Source: an uncultured Acetobacteraceae bacterium
Lineage (GTDB): Bacteria > Pseudomonadota > Alphaproteobacteria > Acetobacterales > Acetobacteraceae
Reading direction: 5' to 3'
Length of the DNA stretch: 57,016 bases
NCBI GenBank assembly: GCA_903877125.1
Contig: CAIRCM010000120.1
Coordinates: forward strand, 1 to 57,016
The notes under the pieces are model-generated. The model was not told where the DNA came from. It was given only the letters and a program-made list of their open reading frames with translations, and ran no database searches. Below are positions 51,556 through 57,016 of the stretch, piece after piece. Numbering within the stretch: position 1 is the first letter of the stretch; each line of letters begins with the position of its first letter. Both the position numbers and the translations under genes were made by a program.

Positions 51556-52440
51556 TCAAGCCGCGAGCTGCGCCACCGTTTCGCTGTCGCCAGCGACAGT
51601 CGTGCGCCGCATGTCGCGGATCTGATTGTTATCGAACCGGGTCACGCGATGCACCGTGGTCCGGTTGTCCCACATGACAAAATCGTATTGTTGCCATGCG
51701 TGCGAGTGGAAGAATTGTGGCTGGGTCGCGTGCTCGGTCAGATCGCGCAGGAACGCCCGCGCTTCGGGCACCGGCCAGCCGATGATCTTGCCGGCATGCG
51801 ATGACAGGTAAAGGGACTTGCGCCCGGTCACGGGATGGGTGCGCACCAGCCGCTGTCGGACCGGTTTGAACATCGCCATCTCTTCCGGCGTCAGATCGTC
51901 GAACCCCAACAGACCGCGGGAGTAGATCAAGGAGTGCTCGCAGATCAGGTCCTCGATCTCAGCCTTGGTTTTGTCGTCCAGCGCATCGTAGGCGGCGCGC
52001 ATGTCGCAGAACTGTGTGTTGCCCCCCTTCCCGACCGTCACCCGGCCGGACAGCAGCGAGTATTTCGCCGGCACCGCGCGGAAGGAACTGTCGGAATGCC
52101 AGAGCTGATTACCCAGATTGAACATCCGCTTGCGGTCGTCGCGCGCCAAAGGCTTGTGATCGATGCCCAGGTTCGAGACGTCGGCCATGTAAGGGTCAAG
52201 CCGCTTTTCGTTCGCTTTGACGATATTGCCGCCGGCCGTGTGCTCCAGCGCGCCAAAATTCCGGCTGAAAGCCTGCTGCTGCTCGTCGGTGAAACGTTGG
52301 TCATGGAAGACGAGCACGGCATACCGGTCCATCCCGGCCTCGATCGCCGCCACCTCGCCCGGCGTCAGCGGTTGGGTCAGGTCGATGCCCGTTACCTCGG
52401 CCACGAAATGCGGGCTGTACGGACGAATGCTGACGGACAT
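51556..52440 (-). CDS. TauD/TfdA-family Fe(II)/2-oxoglutarate dioxygenase
   Basis: 294 residues. The facial triad is visible as HSD (His115, Asp117) in NQLWHSDSSF and His264 in NRTTVHRV; Arg275/Arg279 near the C-terminus bind 2-oxoglutarate. The fold starts with HFVAEVTGIDLTQPL as in TfdA. Relatives cleave taurine, alkyl sulfates, 2,4-D or propionate-type ethers by hydroxylation. The ATG at 52440 is selected at the homology start; the frame is open further upstream over the opposite MFS gene, which is a shadow. It is convergent with the ABC permeases. A sulfonate or aryl-ether substrate is a possible link. Confidence 0.88.
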   Translation of the reverse strand: MSVSIRPYSPHFVAEVTGIDLTQPLTPGEVAAIEAGMDRYAVLVFHDQRFTDEQQQAFSRNFGALEHTAGGNIVKANEKRLDPYMADVSNLGIDHKPLARDDRKRMFNLGNQLWHSDSSFRAVPAKYSLLSGRVTVGKGGNTQFCDMRAAYDALDDKTKAEIEDLICEHSLIYSRGLLGFDDLTPEEMAMFKPVRQRLVRTHPVTGRKSLYLSSHAGKIIGWPVPEARAFLRDLTEHATQPQFFHSHAWQQYDFVMWDNRTTVHRVTRFDNNQIRDMRRTTVAGDSETVAQLAA

Positions 52441-52572
52441 GAACGCAACTCCAAGGGGGCCGCCGGAACCGTAACCCGAGTCATGGCAGGGGTGAAGTCT
52501 GGCGCGGTTGCCTCCCTTGCGCGCGGATGACAGAACCGCCGCGCAGGCGACGCCCAACAGGATAAGCAGCCA

Positions 52573-54069
52573 ATGCCGGATGACGGAACGAACGTCCCGC
52601 ACGTGCGGGAAAAGGACTCCGGCCGCACCATGGTGCTCGCCGCCTGCTTGATGGCCACCTTCATGGCGGCGGTCGAGAGCACCATCGTCGCCACATCCAT
52701 CCCCACCGTGGTCGGAGAGCTCGGCGGGTTCGACCTGTTCAGTTGGATCTTCACGGTTTACCTGCTGACCCAGGCCGTCAGCATTCCGGTCTATGGGCGG
52801 CTCGCGGACCTTTATGGGCGCAAACCGGTCTTCTTCACCGGCGCGGGGCTGTTTCTGGTCGGCTCGACCTTGTGCGGATTTGCTTGGGACATGCCGTCGC
52901 TGGTGTGCTGCCGGGCCCTGCAAGGCATTGGGGCCGGAGCGATCCAGCCGATCGCGGCGACGATTCTGGGCGATATCTATACGCCAACCGAACGAGCCAA
53001 GATTCAGGGGCTGGTTTCCAGCGTCTTTGGCGTGTCCGCCGTCGTGGGGCCGTCGCTCGGCGCGTTTCTGACCGAGCAGGTGAGCTGGCGCAGCGTTTTT
53101 TGGGTCAATCTGCCGATCGGGGTCATGGCGATCTTCATGATCGCCCGGTTCCTGCACGAAAACATCGAGCATCGCCCTCGCCGCATCGACTGGCTCGGGT
53201 CGCTGCTGCTCCTGGTCGCGTTCGGCGGGCTGATGATCGCGATGGTGCAAGGCGGCGGGATGCGGCCGGCCACATTCTGGATCGTGCTGGGGATCGGGCT
53301 GATCGCGACGGCTTGGCTGATCGTGCATGAGGCGACAACGCCGGAGCCGATGCTGCCCCTGGAACTCTGGCGAATCCGGGTCATCGTCGCCGGCAGCCTG
53401 GGCGGGTGTGGGACCGGGGCGACCATGATGGGGGTGTCGGCCTTTCTGCCGTCCTATGTGCAGGGGGCGATGGGGCGGTCGGCCCTCGCCGGCGGATTGG
53501 TGCTGGGCGCGATGTCGGTCAGTTGGGCGCTGGCGAGCATCCTGAGCGCGCGGATCATGCTGCGCACGTCCTACCGGCTGGTCGCGGTGCTCGGGGCCAT
53601 CGCGCTGGCATCGGGGTGCGCGATGTTGACAGTGTTGAAACCATCGGATGGGCCGCTTTGGGCCGCGGCGGCGTCGTTCGTGATGGGAATCGGCATGGGG
53701 TTCGCGAACACGGTGTTTATCGTGTCGATCCAGGCCTCGGTCCCGTGGCGGCAGCGCGGGGCGGCGACATCGTCGAACATGTTCCTGCGGTTCGTCGGGC
53801 AATCGGCCGGGGCAGCGGGATGCGGCGCGGTGCTGAACGCGACAATGCTGCGGATGGATCCCACGGCACCGTCCGAGGTCGACCGGCTGATGGACGCCGC
53901 CAGTCGGCAGGCGATGCCGGCTGCAACGGTCACGCATCTGGTCGATGTGATGGCGGCGTCGCTGCACAACGCCTATCTGCTGGCGCTGCTGTTTTCCCTG
54001 ATCACGCTGGTCGTGGCCTCCTGTATTCCGGCGCGCCTTAGCCCGCGGCATCAGACCCATCAAAAATGA
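52573..54069 (+). CDS. MFS drug/proton antiporter, DHA2 (EmrB/QacA) family, 14 TM
   Basis: 498 residues with 14 predicted membrane helices. ESTIVATSIPTVVGELGGFDLFSW in TM1 and TM2, YGRLADLYGRKPVFFTGAGLF (motif A), and GVSAVVGPSLGAFLTEQVSWRSVFWVNLPIG (motif C) show the DHA2 group. It should export hydrophobic or amphipathic compounds in exchange for protons. The start at 52573 has a weak Shine-Dalgarno. It is divergent from the dioxygenase across 132 bases. A hairpin follows the stop. The last part (CIPARLSPRHQTHQ) is a cytoplasmic tail. Confidence 0.88.
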   Translation: MPDDGTNVPHVREKDSGRTMVLAACLMATFMAAVESTIVATSIPTVVGELGGFDLFSWIFTVYLLTQAVSIPVYGRLADLYGRKPVFFTGAGLFLVGSTLCGFAWDMPSLVCCRALQGIGAGAIQPIAATILGDIYTPTERAKIQGLVSSVFGVSAVVGPSLGAFLTEQVSWRSVFWVNLPIGVMAIFMIARFLHENIEHRPRRIDWLGSLLLLVAFGGLMIAMVQGGGMRPATFWIVLGIGLIATAWLIVHEATTPEPMLPLELWRIRVIVAGSLGGCGTGATMMGVSAFLPSYVQGAMGRSALAGGLVLGAMSVSWALASILSARIMLRTSYRLVAVLGAIALASGCAMLTVLKPSDGPLWAAAASFVMGIGMGFANTVFIVSIQASVPWRQRGAATSSNMFLRFVGQSAGAAGCGAVLNATMLRMDPTAPSEVDRLMDAASRQAMPAATVTHLVDVMAASLHNAYLLALLFSLITLVVASCIPARLSPRHQTHQK

Positions 54070-54116
54070 CCGCTGGGCGGATACGCCGCGTGACCTTTAC
54101 GCCGAAAGGGGCTAAC

Positions 54117-54140
54117 GAGGGGCCTTGTTAACAGGCCCTC
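54117..54140 (+). terminator. Imperfect hairpin after the MFS gene
   Basis: GAGGGGCCT and AGGCCCTC pair with one bulged G around TGTTAAC. No T-tract follows. It lies 47 bases after the MFS stop and before a small gene, so it may attenuate or end the MFS transcript. Confidence 0.35.
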
Positions 54141-54195
54141 GCTCGATCGTATCCGGGCGCGAATCCTGCGTTCGTCACGCCATCAGGAGAGGCCG

Positions 54196-54360
54196 GTGGT
54201 CTTCAAACCGAATTACAACCAGCAACGTGCCGAACGCGACCGCGCCAAGCAGGCGAAAAAGGAAGCGAAACTGCGGGAGCGGGAGGAAGCCTCGCGCCGC
54301 AAGGCCGACGAGAGCGACGCCTCGCCCCCCAGCGACAAACCGGCGGGCGAGGCTGCTTAA
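54196..54360 (+). CDS. Small highly charged protein, 54 aa
   Basis: 54 codons from GTG 54196, preceded by AGGAGA with good spacing, and ending at TAA 54360. The product opens with VFKPNYNQQRAERDRAKQ and is then almost only Lys, Arg, Glu, Ala and Ser/Pro, with a long helical, possibly coiled-coil, stretch. I think such basic small proteins occur as uncharacterised conserved genes in Acetobacteraceae, but I cannot confirm this. It may bind RNA, ribosomes or DNA. It lies between the MFS gene and the convergent argD-like gene, three bases from the latter's stop. Confidence 0.65.
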   Translation: MVFKPNYNQQRAERDRAKQAKKEAKLREREEASRRKADESDASPPSDKPAGEAA

Positions 54361-54363
54361 ACC

Positions 54364-55536
54364 CTACTGGCACATGGCCAGGCAGGCGGAATCAATCATG
54401 CCGCAGGCCTGATCGCACTGGTCCGGCGTCACGATCAGCGGCGGGGTCAGTCTCAGCACGTTTTCGCTTGCCGGTAGCGTAAGCAGCCCGGCCTGCGAGC
54501 AGGCGGCCTGGATATCGGCTTGCGGCCGGAGGCAATGCAGCCCCAGCAGCATGCCGTAGCCACGGACCTCGTCGAAGACGGCGGGGTGTTTGGCGACAAT
54601 CGCTTCCAGTCCTTGGCGCAAATGCTGCGCCGTGTGCACGACCCGATCGAGAAAGCCGGGCGCACCGATCACATCCAACACCGCATTGCCGGCCGCGCAG
54701 GCAAGCGGGTTGCCGCCGTACGTCGTGCCATGGGTACCGGGGGTGAGGTGTCGTGCTGTTGCCCCTTTTGCGAGCACCGCACCCAGCGGAAAACCGCCAC
54801 CGATACCTTTCGCCAGGGCCATGACGTCCGGTTCGATGCCGGCCCATTCATGGGCGAAGAGCTTGCCGGTGCGCCCCATGCCGGTCTGCACCTCATCCAA
54901 TCCCAACAGGATACCGTATTCGTCGCAGACCGCCCGGAGGTCCTGGAGGAAGCGGATGTCAGCCCTGCGCACGCCGCCATCGCCCTGAATGGGTTCGACG
55001 ATGATGCCGCAGGTTTCCGGGCCGATCGCATCGCGGACAGCGTTCATGTTGTTCAGCGGCACGTGGTCGAAACCGCCCGGCACCGGGCCAAATCCCTCGC
55101 GATACTTGGCGTTGCTGCCGGCGGCAAGTGTGCCAAGCGTGCGGCCGTGGAATGCTCCCTCGAAACAGATCAGCCGCGTGCGTTCGAGCCGGCCGGTCGA
55201 GGCCATGGCCTTGCGCATCATTTTGATCATGCCCTCATTGGCCTCCGCGCCGGAATTGCAAAAGAACACGCTGTCGGCAAACGACCGGTCCACCAGCCGT
55301 TGCGCGAGACGTTCGGCTTGCGGGATGCGATAGAGGTTGGAGACATGCATCAATTGCGATGCCTGTCTCGCGATCGTGTCGACCAAATGGGGGTGAGCGT
55401 GACCGATCGAGCTGGTGGCGATGCCGGCACCGAAATCGAGGTATTTTCGACCGTCTTCGGTCCACAGAAAGACACCTTCGCCATGGGTGAAGGGCAGATC
55501 GGCCCTGACGAAGTTGGGTAGCAAGGCGGGAAACAT
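54364..55536 (-). CDS. argD: Acetylornithine/succinyldiaminopimelate-type aminotransferase (class III)
   Basis: 390 residues. FGAGIATSSIGHAHPH, VFFCNSGAEANEGMIK, FHGRTLGTLAAG, and LGLDEVQTGMGRTGK followed by ALAKGIGGGFPLGA, with Lys243 as the PLP lysine and Asp214 pairing the pyridine nitrogen, identify class III aminotransferases of the ArgD group. It would convert N-acetylglutamate semialdehyde and glutamate to acetylornithine and 2-oxoglutarate; related acetylornithine/succinylornithine or lysine-pathway activity is possible. ATG 55536 matches the homology start. A terminator hairpin lies 41 bases upstream on the same strand, which may regulate it. It stands alone, without argF after it in this window. 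Confidence 0.85.
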   Translation of the reverse strand: MFPALLPNFVRADLPFTHGEGVFLWTEDGRKYLDFGAGIATSSIGHAHPHLVDTIARQASQLMHVSNLYRIPQAERLAQRLVDRSFADSVFFCNSGAEANEGMIKMMRKAMASTGRLERTRLICFEGAFHGRTLGTLAAGSNAKYREGFGPVPGGFDHVPLNNMNAVRDAIGPETCGIIVEPIQGDGGVRRADIRFLQDLRAVCDEYGILLGLDEVQTGMGRTGKLFAHEWAGIEPDVMALAKGIGGGFPLGAVLAKGATARHLTPGTHGTTYGGNPLACAAGNAVLDVIGAPGFLDRVVHTAQHLRQGLEAIVAKHPAVFDEVRGYGMLLGLHCLRPQADIQAACSQAGLLTLPASENVLRLTPPLIVTPDQCDQACGMIDSACLAMCQ

Positions 55537-55576
55537 GGTGTGTGCTCCTGGATGTGCCAGACCCCGCGCGCGCAAC

Positions 55577-55605
55577 AAAAAACCCGCCGGCGGAGCGCTG
55601 GCGGG
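55577..55605 (-). terminator. Intrinsic terminator/attenuator in the argD leader
   Basis: On the minus strand a nine-pair stem (CCCGCCAGC with GCCGGCGGG, one G-U, loop of 11-ish bases at the outer count and five at the inner) is followed directly by TTTTTT. It lies upstream of argD (start 55536) and downstream of the divergent promoter region, so it should stop most transcripts before the gene or act as a regulated attenuator. Confidence 0.7.
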
Positions 55606-55793
55606 GTGTGGGTCGGCGGTTCGCTGAAACCCGGGCTGTCAGTCCCCGTTACACCGGCCGCACGAAATCCTCCGCGCCATGTCATGGCAGCGGCGGCGTC
55701 GGTTGGCGGTGTTGCACATATTCAGCATGTTCCGACCGTGTCATGCTGCCGCACAGCGCGTCAAGCGCGAATTTGCTCGGAGTCTCCTGCCCC

Positions 55794-56858
55794 ATGTTGT
55801 TCTCGCCCCTGCGCCTTGGTGCGCTGACGCTGCCTAATCGCGTGGTGATGGCGCCGCTGACCCGGCAGAGGGCCGGGGCTGGGGATGCGCCGACGGCGTT
55901 GAACGCCCTGCACTATGCGCAGCGGGCCTCGGCCGGTTTGATCATAGCGGAGGCGTCGCAGGTTTCCGCTCGGGGACGCGGCTATGAGGGAACACCGGGA
56001 TGTTATTCGGCCGAGCAGCCGGCCGGCTGGCGGCTGGTGACCGATGCGGTGCATGCGGCGGGGGGACGGATTTTTCTCCAGTTGTGGCATGCGGGGCGTC
56101 GGTCGCATCCCAGTCTGTTGGGCGGTTCGTTGCCGATCTGTCCATCGGCGGCACAGCCGTCGTTGCCGGTGCGCCTGCCTGGTGGCGCAGAGCAGCCGCC
56201 GGTGCCTCACGCGCTGACGCTGGATGAAATTCCAGGCGTGGTGGAGGATTTTCGGATTGGCGCGGCCAATGCCCTGGCAGCGGGCTTCGATGGGATCGAG
56301 TTGCATGGAGCGAACGGCTATCTGATCGAACAGTTTCTGACCGACAAGGCGAACTGGCGGACGGATGCCTATGGCGGGGACCGGTTGCGGTTTTTGCTGG
56401 AGGTTGTCGCGGCGGCGATCGATGTTTGGGGCGCGGATCGGGTGGGGATACGGTTTTCTCCGTTCGGGCACGCCAACGACGGCGGGGACAGCGATCCGGA
56501 AACGACGTATGGGCGAGCGATACGGGCGTTGGACCCGTTGGGGCTGGCCTACTTGCACCTGATCGAGCCTCGGGTCAGCGGCGCCACCGATGGCGATCCG
56601 GATGCACCGCCGGTCGCGGGGCTGTTTCGGCCGTTATGGTCTGGGCCCTTGATCGTGGCAGGTGGGTTCGACCGCGCAAAGGCGGATGCGGTTCTGGCGG
56701 AGGGGACGGCCGACGCGGTGGCGTTCGGACGGATGTATATCTCCAATCCAGACTTGGTGGAGCGGTTGCGGGATGGCGTGCCGTTTACCCGATACGATAG
56801 AGCAACTTTTTACGGTGGTGGTGGGGTGGGATATACGGATTATCCGCCGGGGCGTTGA
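55794..56858 (+). CDS. Old Yellow Enzyme-type alkene reductase (NADH:flavin oxidoreductase)
   Basis: 354 residues, TIM barrel. LGALTLPNRVVMAPLTRQRAG begins the FMN site, then FLQLWHAGRRSHPSLL, HGANGYLIEQFLTD with the His-Asn pair that binds the substrate carbonyl, and YGGDRLRFLLEVV, and VGIRFSP supplies the Arg for FMN. Such enzymes reduce activated C=C bonds (enones, nitro-alkenes, N-ethylmaleimide) using NAD(P)H. ATG 55794 lies at the homology start; a weak ribosome-binding site (GGAGTC) precedes it. It is divergent from argD. The stop is at 56858, followed by the decayed repeat copy. Confidence 0.88.
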   Translation: MLFSPLRLGALTLPNRVVMAPLTRQRAGAGDAPTALNALHYAQRASAGLIIAEASQVSARGRGYEGTPGCYSAEQPAGWRLVTDAVHAAGGRIFLQLWHAGRRSHPSLLGGSLPICPSAAQPSLPVRLPGGAEQPPVPHALTLDEIPGVVEDFRIGAANALAAGFDGIELHGANGYLIEQFLTDKANWRTDAYGGDRLRFLLEVVAAAIDVWGADRVGIRFSPFGHANDGGDSDPETTYGRAIRALDPLGLAYLHLIEPRVSGATDGDPDAPPVAGLFRPLWSGPLIVAGGFDRAKADAVLAEGTADAVAFGRMYISNPDLVERLRDGVPFTRYDRATFYGGGGVGYTDYPPGR

Positions 56859-56922
56859 GGCAGCGTCGGCAAGCAATACCAACCCGCGATGATTGGGACT
56901 CTCTCGACCGTCCAGTCTCCAC

Positions 56923-57001
56923 CGTCATGCCGGCGTATGCCGGTATCCACGCCTTTGTTCCAGCACGAAAATCGTGGATGGTGGCATGCACCGCCATGAC
57001 G
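56923..57001. repeat. Palindromic (REP/MITE-like) repeat, copy 2, degenerate
   Basis: Arms at 56923-56951 and 56973-57001, 29 bases each, pair with about six mismatches around a 21-base loop that starts CCTTTG (copy 1 has CTTTTC). The left arm keeps the core ATGCCGGTATCCACG of copy 1 at 13934..14018. It sits in the intergenic space after the flavin oxidoreductase gene and is more diverged than copy 1. Confidence 0.72.
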
Positions 57002-57016
57002 TGAAGACGACCCTGG

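Noticed and set aside
51556-54063. Minus-strand frame running from the dioxygenase up to 54063
   Set aside because: Only 51556..52440 is dioxygenase; the upstream part is the shadow of the MFS gene on the opposite strand.
1-57016. tRNA, rRNA, CRISPR array, integron, phage or transposase genes
   Set aside because: No tRNA-like T-arm with paired stems, no rRNA blocks, no regularly spaced direct repeats, and no integrase or transposase motifs were seen; the only repeat family is the palindrome listed.

Overview
The window is high-GC chromosomal DNA from an alphaproteobacterium, most likely Acetobacteraceae/Rhodospirillales. The grounds are codon and base bias, many Tat-type signals, ParDE and VapBC pairs, TRAP and CoA-catabolic genes, and a Wzx/Wzy-type polysaccharide locus. 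The genus is an inference only. I see no rRNA, tRNA, CRISPR array, insertion sequence with transposase, or prophage.

Layout. (1) 1-13.6 kb is a metabolic patchwork: an aspartate-type aminotransferase; two tandem 59-residue paralogues of unknown function; a two-lobed DTG aspartic protease; a phosphotransferase/acyl-CoA dehydrogenase/SDR operon resembling the 4-hydroxyacyl-CoA (LvaA/LvaC, ACAD10/11) route; parDE inside the same run of genes; a second SDR; a racemase-fold protein without catalytic cysteines; a Tat-exported beta-carbonic-anhydrase-like protein; an esterase plus enolase-superfamily pair; a luciferase-like monooxygenase; and a CinA-like/NMNAT-like fusion. (2) 13.6-23.5 kb: a gene broken by a palindromic repeat; a stand-alone, somewhat divergent EF-G; a DUF1800/DUF1501 pair; a secreted protein with a lipoprotein hydrolase; a thiolase-fold/DUF35 pair whose residues suggest an aldolase; and recX. 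(3) 23.6-28.7 kb: a phosphorelay made of a hybrid histidine kinase, a separate Hpt protein and an NtrC-type regulator that carries a frameshift before its DNA-binding domain. (4) 28.8-42.4 kb: an exopolysaccharide locus with a WecG/PGT fusion, three glycosyltransferases, a flippase fused to a CelD-like acyltransferase, a Tat-type hydrolase, an ATP-grasp enzyme, Wza, Wzz and a Wzy/ligase. Its two intergenic regions share TTGCGA-type motifs. (5) 42.4-57 kb: CFA-type methyltransferase and MmgE/PrpD; an NTF2-like protein; VapBC; a TRAP transporter divergent from a cyclase/ABC-permease operon; a TfdA-type dioxygenase; a DHA2 MFS pump; a 54-residue charged protein; an ArgD-type transaminase with a terminator hairpin in its leader; an Old Yellow Enzyme; and a second copy of the palindromic repeat at the right edge.

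Genes that work together: the polysaccharide genes form one assembly, decoration and export line (undecaprenyl-P-sugar priming, sugar addition, flipping, Wzy polymerisation, Wzz/Wza export). The kinase, Hpt protein and sigma-54 activator lie next to it and may control it. The catabolic operons use short-chain or hydroxy-acyl CoA chemistry and organic-acid uptake. The most unusual items are the flippase-acyltransferase fusion within a decorated-polymer locus, the CinA-NMNAT fusion, the thiolase-fold/DUF35 aldolase candidate, the rewired phosphorelay and the repeat-broken gene. All calls come from reading the sequence; no database search was run.
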